From positions 62,001-126,000 of the forward strand of contig CANSAP010000003.1 in the NCBI GenBank assembly GCA_947644715.1: 64,000 nt of DNA. Direction: 5' to 3'. The notes under the pieces were generated by a model. That model saw nothing but the letters and a program-made list of their open reading frames with translations. It ran no database searches and had not been told where the DNA came from. This stretch comes from an uncultured Bacteroidales bacterium. Lineage in GTDB: Bacteria > Bacteroidota > Bacteroidia > Bacteroidales > Muribaculaceae. Below, in pieces: positions 51,022-59,885 of this stretch. The translations under genes were made by a program, and so were the position numbers. Within the stretch, counting starts at the first letter, position 1, and each line of letters starts with the position of its first letter.

Positions 51022-52740
51022 TTATTCTGTTATTTCGAAGTAAGTCGCCATTTGGTATGTGGGTTTATAGGGGTACGGGTCGGGATTGGCTATTGTAACC
51101 GGTGTATAGAATTTGAACGTACCGCCATTCACGGCTACACCCTCGCAGGTTCCACTGCCTGAAGCTCCAAACACCACAGCACGTTTCGGCTTGCTGCCGT
51201 CACTATAAAAAGTGCCATCATTTACTGTTATGACGCCGCAAGTTCCATTCAGAGTGCCGAAAAGAGAACCGGCCTCATTACCTTCGCAATAGTTATTGTA
51301 CAGATAGGTGCCTCCATTGATAGTGATATTGCCTATGGTGGCATCTATCGACCCGACATTGCAATCATTCAGTCGATCTAAGAAATAGTACACACCTGAT
51401 TCAAACACTATATCACCACCTTCTTCTCCATCTCGCACTCCGATGAATATTGGTGTTTCCCATTGATTGGGAGGTCCGAATGTGGTATGATTAGAGTTTT
51501 CGTATGACCAGACATGCCAAGGCATCAGTGTGTCATCCTGGTTAATCCCTTTCAGGGTCAATGTCGTGCCCTTTGGACCAGGCTGGATGCATGGTTTGGA
51601 AGAATAGCCTGTGAAATCATTTTTGCCATCAAAGGTTATGGTTGCATTCCCTTCACAAATGATGGGCTTGTCTACCATTTGCACTCCTCTTACAGTTAAT
51701 TCAGCGTCATTCGCCAATGTGACTGTGAAGTTTGGAAGAGAAGGTTTGCCGGTGAGTGTCACAGTACCATCAACTATCAGGCGCTTCTTCAAAGTTGAAA
51801 GGTCAACCTCCCCTTCGGTGGCGAGTACGTAATCGGGTGGGATGGTTGCGTCGCCGGTGAAGGAGCCGTTCTCTTCCCAGTCAGTAATCTCCGCATTGCC
51901 GACGGTGAGGCCGGTTTTGCGCAGGGTGATATTGGTGGTGCAGCGTTTGCCGGCTACGAGCGTCGGGATGAATGTGCAGCGGTAAAAGTTGCCGTTGTAT
52001 TCAAGGAGTAGCTCGACATTATCGGCGGTCTGCGGGAAGAGAATCAAGGAATATTTGGCGGTGTCGCCATCGATGTCTGCATTACTGAGGATGAAGTTGG
52101 CGGTGGTTCCGCTTGCTGAGGCGATACCTGTGGCGGTGTCAAACTCACCCTCCTTCACGAGGCCGCCGAGGGTGATTCGGCCCTTGTCCGTCACTGTCTC
52201 CACACCCTCGTTGAAACCGTCATTGCGGTCAACCGAGAGCGTGATAACCAACTGTGCCATGCGGTGGCTGAAGGCTGCATTCCCGATGAAGTTCAGCGCC
52301 GGAGAGCTCAGGCTCCCCTTGGCGCCTGTGGCATACAGGAAGTCGAAGGTCTCGGCCTGTGTCTGGTCAGCGGTAGAAGCGCTGATGACGGAATTGTCGG
52401 CAGTCACATCCGCGCTGTAAGGATAGTAGGCGGAGAATGCTGCCGGATTGCTATCCTGGAAGAATATGCCGGCGGCTACGCCATTGAGGGGGGCGAAGGT
52501 GCCGTCACCTGCGGCGGTGACATACGGGACATTAGTATAGGTCACCGAGCCGGTTGTGCCGGAGATGCCGATGCAGTCGCCGGAGGCCCACTGCGTGCCG
52601 GAAGCGCGGCTTGTCACCGCTCCGATATTGGCCGTGACTACTGCTGCACCGTCGGCGCCGGCCATCTGCCCCGGTTCGTCGCTCGAACAGGAGGCGAGAA
52701 GCAACGCCGGAAGAGCGTATAAGAGATATTTTGTTCTCAT
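51022..52740 (-). CDS. Fimbrillin-like lipoprotein with beta-helix-like C-terminal domain
   Basis: 572 aa. The N-terminal half (1-300) is nearly identical in long runs to the next gene upstream (shared VTSRASGTQW, GISGTTGSVTYTNVPYVTA, FAPLNGVAAGIFFQD). The C-terminal half is different: repetitive beta rungs such as LIVDGTVTLTGKPSLPNFTV, ITFDGKNDFTGYS, ITINGGTYLYNNYC and VAVNGGTFKFY, ending YFEITE. The fold suggests a solenoid binding domain replacing the FISUMP-like domain. It is 10 bp upstream of the short fimbrillin gene. Confidence 0.83.
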   Translation of the reverse strand: MRTKYLLYALPALLLASCSSDEPGQMAGADGAAVVTANIGAVTSRASGTQWASGDCIGISGTTGSVTYTNVPYVTAAGDGTFAPLNGVAAGIFFQDSNPAAFSAYYPYSADVTADNSVISASTADQTQAETFDFLYATGAKGSLSSPALNFIGNAAFSHRMAQLVITLSVDRNDGFNEGVETVTDKGRITLGGLVKEGEFDTATGIASASGTTANFILSNADIDGDTAKYSLILFPQTADNVELLLEYNGNFYRCTFIPTLVAGKRCTTNITLRKTGLTVGNAEITDWEENGSFTGDATIPPDYVLATEGEVDLSTLKKRLIVDGTVTLTGKPSLPNFTVTLANDAELTVRGVQMVDKPIICEGNATITFDGKNDFTGYSSKPCIQPGPKGTTLTLKGINQDDTLMPWHVWSYENSNHTTFGPPNQWETPIFIGVRDGEEGGDIVFESGVYYFLDRLNDCNVGSIDATIGNITINGGTYLYNNYCEGNEAGSLFGTLNGTCGVITVNDGTFYSDGSKPKRAVVFGASGSGTCEGVAVNGGTFKFYTPVTIANPDPYPYKPTYQMATYFEITE

Positions 52741-52766
52741 ATAAATAAATTTATTAGCTGAGGAGG

Positions 52767-54305
52767 TTAAAGTGTTGCTACGGGGCGCAGGTTAAGACCA
52801 TTTGTGCGCGTTGCATCGTGCGAGCCGTTGTGCGCCGATGGAACCATGCTTATCCCGTAAAATCGGTCGTTGTTAACATTGACAGGCTCATCTTCAGGGA
52901 AAATCGTTGCACCGCCGTAGACAGTCATTGAATCCACTCCATAAAGCATCGAATCTGACATGTATCCGGAATGACGGAGCCTAATCTCACCTCCGGTTGA
53001 TTTGGATTTAACAATCCAAACCAGTCCGTTATTACTACCTATATTCCCGCTAATGGTCCAGGTGCAATTCTCGGTGTCACCTAACCAAGCCCAATCTTCG
53101 TGGGTCGGCAGTCTCCATCGTCCTCCCCACTTAACTGAGGCGGCATCATATTCCGGCAGCAGGTTACCATTGGCATCGATGATGCCCTCCTCGAAGAGTT
53201 GCTTGCGAGTCTTGCCATTAGTGATAATCTCGGGATTATCACTGTCAAAACCGGAGTAATGGCCCTCAACGTCGCCCCACCAGAAGTAACCGCCTATCTC
53301 ATCGGGCATGGTTGCGCCGATGTTGCAGGTGGCGAAGTAGAGGGCAGGCTCGGTGTCGGTGGCGGCGCGCATCAGGACAGCTTCGTGACCGTTGAAGGGG
53401 TCATACCAAGAGGCCTCGTCGTTGAAGGAGTCGCCCGATTCCCAGTCGGTGATTTCGGAGCCTCCGACGGTGAGGCCGCTTTTGCGCAGAGTGATGTTGG
53501 CGGTGTAGCGTTTGCCGGCGGCGAGCGTCGGGAGGAAGGTGCAGCTGTATGTGACGCCTTCATATTCGATGCTCAACTCGACGTTTTCGGCAGTCTGCGG
53601 AAAGAGAATCAGGAGGTAATCGGCGGTGTTGCCGGCGATCTCCGGATTGCTCAGAGTGAAGTCAGAGGCAGAACCTGTGGCGGAAGCTATGCCTGTCGAG
53701 GTGTTAAACTCACCCTCCTGCGCGATGCCGCCAAGGGTGATTGTGCCCTTGGCCGTCACTGCATCCATCCCTTCGCTGAAACCGTCATTGCGGTCAACCG
53801 AGAGGTTGATGGCCAACTGCGCCATGCGGTGGTTGAAGGCTGCATTGCCGGTGAAGTTCAGCGCCGGGGAGCTCAGGCTTCCCTTGGCGCCTGTGGCATA
53901 GAGAAAGTCGAAGGTCTCGGTCTGCGTCTGGTCGGCTGTAGAAGCTTTGATGACGGAATTGTCGGCGGTCACATCCGCGCTGTAAGGATAGTATGCGGAG
54001 AATGTAGCATCATGGCCATCCTGGAAGAATATGCCGGCGGCCACACCATTGAGGGGTGCGAAGGTGCCGTCACCTGCAGCTGTGACATACGGGACATTGG
54101 TATAGGTCACCGAGCCGGTTGTGCCGGAGATGCCGATGCGGTCGTCGGCAGTCCACTGCGTGCCGGATGCGCGGCTTGTCACCGCTCCGATATTGGCCGT
54201 GACTACTGCTGCGCCCGGGGCGCCGCTCCCCAGCCCCGGTTCGTCGTTCGAACAGGAGGCAAGGAGCAAGGCCGGAAGGGTGTATAAGAGATATTTGAAT
54301 TTCAT
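52767..54305 (-). CDS. Fimbrillin-like lipoprotein with FISUMP-like C-terminal domain
   Basis: 512 aa, lipobox LLLASC. Mfa-like N-terminal half shared with the next gene downstream (VTSRASGTQWTADDRIGIS, TYTNVPYVTAAGDGTF). C-terminal domain from PFNGHEAVLMRAATDTEPAL, with YFATCNIGATMPDEIGGYFW, KWGGRWRLPTHEDWAW and the end GLNLRPVATL. The FISUMP-like call rests on the W-R-[LM]-P-T motif and closing RPV; relatedness to C-type-lectin-like folds is possible. Confidence 0.83.
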   Translation of the reverse strand: MKFKYLLYTLPALLLASCSNDEPGLGSGAPGAAVVTANIGAVTSRASGTQWTADDRIGISGTTGSVTYTNVPYVTAAGDGTFAPLNGVAAGIFFQDGHDATFSAYYPYSADVTADNSVIKASTADQTQTETFDFLYATGAKGSLSSPALNFTGNAAFNHRMAQLAINLSVDRNDGFSEGMDAVTAKGTITLGGIAQEGEFNTSTGIASATGSASDFTLSNPEIAGNTADYLLILFPQTAENVELSIEYEGVTYSCTFLPTLAAGKRYTANITLRKSGLTVGGSEITDWESGDSFNDEASWYDPFNGHEAVLMRAATDTEPALYFATCNIGATMPDEIGGYFWWGDVEGHYSGFDSDNPEIITNGKTRKQLFEEGIIDANGNLLPEYDAASVKWGGRWRLPTHEDWAWLGDTENCTWTISGNIGSNNGLVWIVKSKSTGGEIRLRHSGYMSDSMLYGVDSMTVYGGATIFPEDEPVNVNNDRFYGISMVPSAHNGSHDATRTNGLNLRPVATL

Positions 54306-54323
54306 TTTGTCGGTTCCAAATTG

Positions 54324-54434
54324 TTAAATATTGAACTCATGCGGCTGCTCGATGCAGAGGTTGCATGTCGCGAATAGCGCGGGTTCGGAATCGGTTGCGA
54401 CACGCATCATTAGAACCTCGGGGCCGTTGAAGGG
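54324..54434 (-). pseudogene. Frameshifted relic of a FISUMP-like domain
   Basis: In a frame different from the fimbrillin gene at 54410, the minus strand reads PFNGPEVLMMRVATDSEPAL, then FATCNLCIEQPHEFNI and a stop at 54324-54326. This aligns with PFNGHEAVLMRAATDTEPAL and YFATCNIGATMP in the neighbouring gene. It is the start of the accessory domain, broken by a frameshift near 54434 and deleted beyond about 37 residues. Confidence 0.82.
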
Positions 54435-55354
54435 GCAGCGGGTTCCATGCCGGCGTCGATATCCTGTGCAGGCTCATCCTCCCAGTCGGTGATGGTGGAT
54501 GAGGCTACAGTGAGGCCGGTCTTCTTGAGGGTGACGTTGTAGGTGTAGCGCTTGCCGGGGGCGAGTGCGGGAGTGAGCGTGCAGCTGTAGACAGCGCCAC
54601 CATACTCGATGCGGTAGGTGATGCCACCGTTGACCGTCTGCGGGAAGAGAATCATCGCGAAGGTGATGGTGCTCTCTTCGGTGACGGGGGTGACGTTGCC
54701 ATTGAGAGTCCAGTCGGCTGCCTCACCTGTGGCGGTGGCTTCACCGGTGGCGGTGTTGAACTCACCTTCAGACTTCAGGCCACTGAGGGTGCTGACCCCA
54801 TCAGTGAGCGCGGCGGATGCGTCGAAGCCTGAATTGTTGTCCGGAGTCACTTTGATTACGAGCTGCGTCATCCGGTGAGAGAAGGCGGCATCGCCGGTGA
54901 ACTTGATAGCCGGGTTGGCCACACTGCCGGTGGCACCGGAGGCGAAGAGGAAGTCGAATTCTTTTGATTTCGACTGGTCGGCAGTAACGGCTGTGATTTC
55001 GGTCTTGTCAGCGGTCACAGCGGCTTTATAGGGGTAATAGGCTGAGAAGGTGGCTGTCTCCTTATTCTGGAAGAAGATGCCGTTCTCAATGCCATTAGCC
55101 GCGGAGAAGACTCCGTCGCCGGTGGTGCTGTAAGGCACGTTGATGTAGTCCACCGTGCCGGAGGTACCGGAGATACCGATGCGGTCGCCGGCATCCCACA
55201 CGTTGTCATGGGCGCGGCTCTTCATCACCCCGGCAATGTCAGCGGTAACCACCGCTGCGCCGTCGGCACCCGCGTCGCCAATAGCAGGCTCCTCATTGGA
55301 GCAGGCCGCCAGCATCAGTGCCGGCACTGCATATAACAGATATTTTAGTTTCAT
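54410..55354 (-). CDS. Fimbrillin-like lipoprotein, truncated by frameshift
   Basis: 314 aa, lipobox LMLAAC. The Mfa-like core is intact: MKSRAHDNVWDAGDRIGISG, VDYINVPYSTTGDGVFSA, TFSAYYPYKAAV and FSHRMTQLVIKVTP. It ends ITDWEDEPAQDIDAGMEP followed by AAPSTAPRF, nine residues translated from the wrong frame of a decayed accessory domain (54324-54434). The core may still work as a short subunit, like the other single-domain members. Confidence 0.85.
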   Translation of the reverse strand: MKLKYLLYAVPALMLAACSNEEPAIGDAGADGAAVVTADIAGVMKSRAHDNVWDAGDRIGISGTSGTVDYINVPYSTTGDGVFSAANGIENGIFFQNKETATFSAYYPYKAAVTADKTEITAVTADQSKSKEFDFLFASGATGSVANPAIKFTGDAAFSHRMTQLVIKVTPDNNSGFDASAALTDGVSTLSGLKSEGEFNTATGEATATGEAADWTLNGNVTPVTEESTITFAMILFPQTVNGGITYRIEYGGAVYSCTLTPALAPGKRYTYNVTLKKTGLTVASSTITDWEDEPAQDIDAGMEPAAPSTAPRF

Positions 55355-55373
55355 ATAGGTCTTGAGATTGGGG

Positions 55374-56318
55374 TTATTCTGCGTCTACGTTGCCACCGTC
55401 GGTCTGAATCCAGGGGGTGATGGTGCAGCCGTTGACGGTGAGGGAGGTCTTGTGGAGAGTCACAGTGATGGTGTACTGGCGGCCTGCAATCCATTCGTTA
55501 GCGGCTGTGGCATCGCCGGCGGCGCTGTTGCCGGCAGTAAAGTCAAGGACTGCCTTGAACTCCTGACGGCCGTCGAGGGTGGCTACGATGGGCAGGGTTG
55601 CGTTGAAGGACTGCGGGAAATGAATCATCGAATAGCTTACGGTCTCAGCAGCATCGTCGATGGTGAAGGGTGCGTTGAACGAGGCATCGGCGTTGCCGGC
55701 GAAGGTGTAAAGCTCAGAAGCTGCGCCGGTGGCTGTGGCTGTGCCGGCAGCCGGGTCAAACTGACCCTCATTGATGAATCCGCCGAAGGCAATCTTAGCC
55801 TCCTTGACCTCCTCGAAGCTGACATCAGCGCCACGCTTGATGACCAGCACGACCTTGCTCATCTTGTGGGCGAAGTTGAAGGCCACGTTGGGCTGAGCCT
55901 TGCTGCCCTGAGCCTGCGACCAAAGGTAATCAAACCTCTTCTGGTTGGCCTGCTCGTGTGTGTCAGCGAGGATTACGTCGGCGTTCAGCATCTGCTCATA
56001 GGGATAATAAGCTGTGAAGGTGACCGGGGCGTCAGTCTGATAATAGATTTCAGATCCGGGAGTAACCACGGTGAAATCGCCTGAGCCGTCGGTGGCGTAA
56101 GCCACGTTCTTGTAGGTCTTTTCGCCTGAAGTGCCGGTGATGCCTATTTGGTCGCCTGCCTCCCACACGGCATCATATGCACGTGTATTATGAGAATTGA
56201 TAGTGGCAAAGAAGCGAGCCTCGTTGCCATTAGTTGCCTCGGGAGTGTCACCCTCGCTTGAGCAAGAAGCCAAAGCCAAGACTGCCAGGGGACAAAGCAT
56301 TAAAACTTTCTGAATCAT
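55374..56318 (-). CDS. Fimbrillin-like lipoprotein, first of the fimbrillin series
   Basis: 314 aa. The start at 56318 (MIQKVLMLCPLAVLALASC) gives a good lipobox; a longer frame reading into the previous gene lacks one. Core motifs: SHNTRAYDAVWEAGDQIGIT, YKNVAYATDGSGDFTV, VTFTAYYPYEQ and FAHKMSKVVLVIK. It ends CTITPWIQTDGGNVDAE. Position right after the Mfa2-type gene suggests that this is the major or stalk-proximal subunit; that is inference. Confidence 0.86.
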   Translation of the reverse strand: MIQKVLMLCPLAVLALASCSSEGDTPEATNGNEARFFATINSHNTRAYDAVWEAGDQIGITGTSGEKTYKNVAYATDGSGDFTVVTPGSEIYYQTDAPVTFTAYYPYEQMLNADVILADTHEQANQKRFDYLWSQAQGSKAQPNVAFNFAHKMSKVVLVIKRGADVSFEEVKEAKIAFGGFINEGQFDPAAGTATATGAASELYTFAGNADASFNAPFTIDDAAETVSYSMIHFPQSFNATLPIVATLDGRQEFKAVLDFTAGNSAAGDATAANEWIAGRQYTITVTLHKTSLTVNGCTITPWIQTDGGNVDAE

Positions 56319-56370
56319 TGTTATAAATGTTGATATAGATTGATTGTTTATTTCGTTTAATGAGCATCGA

Positions 56371-57216
56371 CTAATGAGCATCGACGTTGCCGCCATCCAC
56401 GGCGTGCCAGTTTTCAATCGTTGACGAAAACCCGGGTTGCTTGGGCAAGCTCAGAGATGCGGAGAGTGTGAGCGGCTCAATGTCGTCATGAAAGTCGGTT
56501 AACTGCCCGGTGAGGTCACTGACGATGGTCTGCGTGTCGCCGTTGCTGAACATTATATGAGTAGTCAGGGTTTTCGCATCGCCGGGCACAAGACCGAGCA
56601 AATGATAGGTTATGGTGAACTTATCGGAGCCGACTTCGTAGTCGTTAACCACTGTGGCCGCCCGTGCCAAGCGTTCCCCGGTCAGCAGGTTTACCGCACT
56701 CTCCACCCCTTCCAGCGTTCCGGTGGAGCCGGTGACCCGCGACACATCACCATCGGCTATGCGCAGCTCGATGCGAAGGGTGCGCACATACTGGGTCATG
56801 GGAGCCGTAACGCGCAGGGTATCATCAGCGGCAACGGCAATTTCCGCCGAATAGCCGAACAGGAAACCGGGGAGCGGATGGATTCGATTGGAGGCTCGAG
56901 AATAACTCGCAACGGTGGCTATGTTTCCGGAGATGTTGATACCCTCCGGTTGATTATACACGAGCATCCTGTGTTGGCCGGGGTTTAACAGTGACCCGAA
57001 GGTATTGGTCAGTCCTGAAACCTCCTGCGCCTGCTCACCGATGCGGATAACATAGTCCTCCGGAATAGCGGCATTGCTGCTGCGCCCCTCCCAGTCGGTA
57101 GTTACGACCAGGGCGCCGGCTGTGGGATGCGGTGTGTCAAAAAGTTCGTCCTTGACACACGATGTCATCAAGGCTGCAGCCGCAGTTGCAAAGAGAAGAA
57201 GTGAAGTCTTATTCAT
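56371..57216 (-). CDS. FimB/Mfa2-type fimbrial anchor or tip subunit
   Basis: 281 aa, lipobox AALMTSC. The layout fits the FimB/Mfa2 group: ALVVTTDWEGRSSNAAIPEDYVIRIG-like opening, FGSLLNPGQHRMLVYNQPEGI, then PMTQYVRTLRIELRIADGD and a C-terminal LTGQLTDFHDD domain. Such proteins stay lipid-anchored and end or limit the fimbria. The C-terminal WHAVDGGNVDAH matches the tails of two fimbrillins in the operon. Confidence 0.84.
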   Translation of the reverse strand: MNKTSLLLFATAAAALMTSCVKDELFDTPHPTAGALVVTTDWEGRSSNAAIPEDYVIRIGEQAQEVSGLTNTFGSLLNPGQHRMLVYNQPEGINISGNIATVASYSRASNRIHPLPGFLFGYSAEIAVAADDTLRVTAPMTQYVRTLRIELRIADGDVSRVTGSTGTLEGVESAVNLLTGERLARAATVVNDYEVGSDKFTITYHLLGLVPGDAKTLTTHIMFSNGDTQTIVSDLTGQLTDFHDDIEPLTLSASLSLPKQPGFSSTIENWHAVDGGNVDAH

Positions 57217-57277
57217 CGTAAGTTGCTGGTCAAGCTTAAAAATATAATTTTCGTAGCGGTTTAATTTGAACAGCTAC

Positions 57278-58360
57278 TTATAGTATTTTCCAAGTTAAGG
57301 TTACAGCAGCGGAGATTGGTCCCCACCAATCTTTCTCTCCTCTGCCCTGATGCACGCGTACTCCGTCAATCACATTGTAGCGGTCATAATTGGCGTGTAG
57401 GTAGCCCAAGCCGAGTGAGAAGTCAAGACTGAGGCAACGATTGAGTGGAAGCGCATAACCGCCGGTGATGCCGCCCCCGAGGATGTTGCCCTGCTTGCCA
57501 TATTCGGAGAATTTATAGTTGAAGGCTCCGACCTTATACATCGCCCCCACATAGCCACGGCACTTCTTGCCGATATAGTAGCGGAATTCCGGAGCAATCT
57601 CGCGCAGTGCGTAGCGACGGTCTTTGTCGTTCCAGCTCCATGAGGTCCAAGAGCCGTTGACCACCAGGGCGTAACGCTGCTTGAAGCGCAGCTCCAGCCC
57701 CAAGTCTGGAGTCAGGGTTGCCCAGCGCAGCAGATTGGCACGGAGGTAGAGGCCGATCTGATTCCTGTTATCCGAAGCCCCGTCAACAGTGAGAGGGAAG
57801 AGTTTGTTGTAATATTTCACAATCTTGCCCTGCATGATGTTGAGAGCGGCTTCGATTGCCGCCTCCTCGGAATTAAAGTAATGGGAATCGTCTCCGCCGG
57901 TGAATTTATGTGTACGGGTTTGTCCGGTGGCAGCATCAGTGAGTGCAAGCGAAACGGCTACTGAAGCGGAATGGGTGGTAATGGTTTTCTTAACCATCTC
58001 TCCATCAGAGCCTTTCAATTCCGCAGTTCGTGATTTTGTACGGGTATCGATGTCAATGACCTCTCCGGAGAGATTAAACTGACCGGCGCCATCAACGGGC
58101 GTCAACCGGGGCACATCAGCAAAAGCGGTGCTGACCACTGCATTGATATATGACACCACTTCCGGATGACGGTTATTGTCGTTTTGGCCGGGAGCCGCTT
58201 GTGCGTCAGTGGCCGAAGCGGAGCCGTCGGGATTGCTTTTTGTCGGCTCAGCATAAGTCAACGGGTCTATATGCAGACTATACGCCTCATTCATATTCTG
58301 CCCGAATGAGGGGGTTATCATACATACAAATAATATCGCTAATAAAAATTGTTTCTTCAT
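57278..58360 (-). CDS. DUF3575 beta-barrel protein of the fimbrial locus
   Basis: 360 aa with a signal peptide (KKQFLLAILFVCMITPSFGQ). The N-terminal half carries a periplasmic region with KTITTHSASVAVSLALTDAA. The C-terminal half is the DUF3575 barrel: IGLYLRANLLRWATLTPDLG, LEQ-type strands and RYALREIAPEFRYYIGKKCR, ending VTLTWKIL. DUF3575 proteins commonly precede Mfa-type genes in Bacteroidales and may help assembly or anchoring. The gap of 54 bp to the previous gene includes one repeat end at 58392-58405. Confidence 0.84.
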   Translation of the reverse strand: MKKQFLLAILFVCMITPSFGQNMNEAYSLHIDPLTYAEPTKSNPDGSASATDAQAAPGQNDNNRHPEVVSYINAVVSTAFADVPRLTPVDGAGQFNLSGEVIDIDTRTKSRTAELKGSDGEMVKKTITTHSASVAVSLALTDAATGQTRTHKFTGGDDSHYFNSEEAAIEAALNIMQGKIVKYYNKLFPLTVDGASDNRNQIGLYLRANLLRWATLTPDLGLELRFKQRYALVVNGSWTSWSWNDKDRRYALREIAPEFRYYIGKKCRGYVGAMYKVGAFNYKFSEYGKQGNILGGGITGGYALPLNRCLSLDFSLGLGYLHANYDRYNVIDGVRVHQGRGEKDWWGPISAAVTLTWKIL

Positions 58361-58391
58361 CCTTATCATAGAATTGTTCTGTGGTCAGTCA

Positions 58392-58405
58392 TTTTGATAC
58401 ACCCT
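58392..58405. repeat. Solo end of the AGGGTGTGTCAAAA repeat family
   Basis: TTTTGATACACCCT is the complement of AGGGTGTATCAAAA, the exact left end of the repeat at 46146. It lies alone in the 54-bp gap between the DUF3089 and DUF3575 genes. Confidence 0.6.
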
Positions 58406-58414
58406 CTGACTGTG

Positions 58415-59395
58415 TTACTGTCGTTGTCTGTAAGCGTCGATTCTCTGATGGAAGTTCTGGCGAAGGCATTCGCTGTAAACCCACGGCTCAATGCCATGGT
58501 AGTCCCCCACGTTGAGAATGTCGAGTATGTTTGGAAGGTAGCTGCCGTCAAACCCGTCAAGCACAAGCACCTTTGCCTGAGGGTCGAGTGTCACCGTTAT
58601 TGTGTCATTGAGGATAGCCGGAGTTGCATCGGTGCGCCAGTTCACGGGATTGATGCACATTACATTAGGCGCACTGACCACCGGTTTCATGTATTTCACA
58701 TCCGACACGGAGTTATAGCAAATCACTACCCCTGTGTCGATGGCATTCTGAGCTGCCTTGATATATGGATGTGCAGCCACATCGTCGGGCGTCACTTTAT
58801 ATCCTAAGACATAGGCTGCAATCATTCGTTGGCGGGTTGCATCATCCATGATTTTAAGCAGCTCGACAACTGATTTACCACCCTGGCTGAACCCGGCCAG
58901 GATGAATGGCCGGTTATGGTTTTCCTTCTCAATGAAATGAGTGAATGCGTTTTTGACGTCAACGAAAGCCACATCGTGATAGCGGCGGTTAATCGTGTCT
59001 TCATTGAGCGTGGCCCAAGAATCCAGTGTAATATGCCGATAATAGGGTGAATAGAAATTATTCCCCTCCGCCATATATTCGGCAACGTTATCAATCTCGA
59101 TGGACATGTGGTCACGGTGAGCGGCAAGCGACGGATCGGCGTGGTGACTCACCAAGTTGTTCTCGGTGCGCCAATCATATTCCCAGGTGGAGGGAATATA
59201 GAAGACATCTGCGCCGGTGCCGTCAACATCGTTTTTGAGCACGGTCCACATCAGAGCATCCGAGTAGTCAGGCTTAATCGGCACATAGACTTGCTCATCC
59301 GCCCTCACATCAGCGAGGGATTCATTGCAACCTGAGGCATAAAAGATAGCCAAGGCGCATAGAAAAGAGATTGACAGTTGTCGCAATATTTTCAT
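58415..59395 (-). CDS. DUF3089 alpha/beta-hydrolase lipoprotein
   Basis: 326 aa. The start at 59395 places the lipobox YASGC (C23) after a signal helix. DUF3089 features: DVFYIPSTWEYDW near residue 63, then FILAGFSQGGKSVVELL with nucleophile S170 in GFSQGG, and YVLGYKVTPDD. It is an esterase/lipase-like serine hydrolase anchored in the envelope. It lies in the fimbrial operon between small lipoproteins and DUF3575, an unusual partner for fimbriae. The substrate is unknown. Confidence 0.83.
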   Translation of the reverse strand: MKILRQLSISFLCALAIFYASGCNESLADVRADEQVYVPIKPDYSDALMWTVLKNDVDGTGADVFYIPSTWEYDWRTENNLVSHHADPSLAAHRDHMSIEIDNVAEYMAEGNNFYSPYYRHITLDSWATLNEDTINRRYHDVAFVDVKNAFTHFIEKENHNRPFILAGFSQGGKSVVELLKIMDDATRQRMIAAYVLGYKVTPDDVAAHPYIKAAQNAIDTGVVICYNSVSDVKYMKPVVSAPNVMCINPVNWRTDATPAILNDTITVTLDPQAKVLVLDGFDGSYLPNILDILNVGDYHGIEPWVYSECLRQNFHQRIDAYRQRQ

Positions 59396-59462
59396 TATTT
59401 GATACATTTGTCCTTGACCGTCATTCGACAGTCAAGGACAGCGGTCATTAATTGGTTAAGAA

Positions 59463-59849
59463 TTAATTGCTTCCCCGATTGAATGTGTAGGAATATACTA
59501 CCTGATTAGAATTTTGCTCGCGGACAGCGAAGGTGGCGGTGAACCCCCACTCTTTGTCCTTCAACGTCTGCTCAACTTTCTCGCAGGCAGCTTTTACTCT
59601 GGCATCACATTCGCTCCGGGTACCGTTCAAGATAAACGGGCTATCCTCAACGCCAAGTGCGGTTGCGTAAGCTTCTTCAACAATTGCCATGTCAGGAATC
59701 ATCGACGCACCGCCGCTAATTTTACCTTCCCAGCCATAGGTGTAAATCACCTGGCCCGGCTCATCATCATCACTGCAAGCAGTGAGAGAGAGGCTTGCCA
59801 ACACTACTAAGAGCGCAAGCATGAGTTTTGTCAAAAGTTCTTTTTTCAT
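59463..59849 (-). CDS. Small lipoprotein of unknown function (128 aa)
   Basis: 128 aa. The start at 59849 gives a signal helix and lipobox LSLTAC, then a Cys-Ser-Asp-Asp-Asp-Glu tail. Mature part: VIYTYGWEGKISGGASMIPD, then DARVKAACEKVEQTLKDKEW and a strand pair ending VVYSYTFNRGSN. No family recognised. It is conserved in position only as far as this window shows, in the leading part of the fimbrial operon. Confidence 0.75.
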   Translation of the reverse strand: MKKELLTKLMLALLVVLASLSLTACSDDDEPGQVIYTYGWEGKISGGASMIPDMAIVEEAYATALGVEDSPFILNGTRSECDARVKAACEKVEQTLKDKEWGFTATFAVREQNSNQVVYSYTFNRGSN

Positions 59850-59885
59850 TGATTGTTTTAAGTTCTTTAAGAAACTGTTCTCCAC

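Noticed and set aside
53199-54287. Long open frame on the plus strand (362 codons) opposite a fimbrillin gene
   Set aside because: It mirrors the Mfa-like gene on the minus strand; its product is Gly/Val/Ala-rich with no recognisable pattern, a by-product of the repeat-rich, high-GC coding strand.
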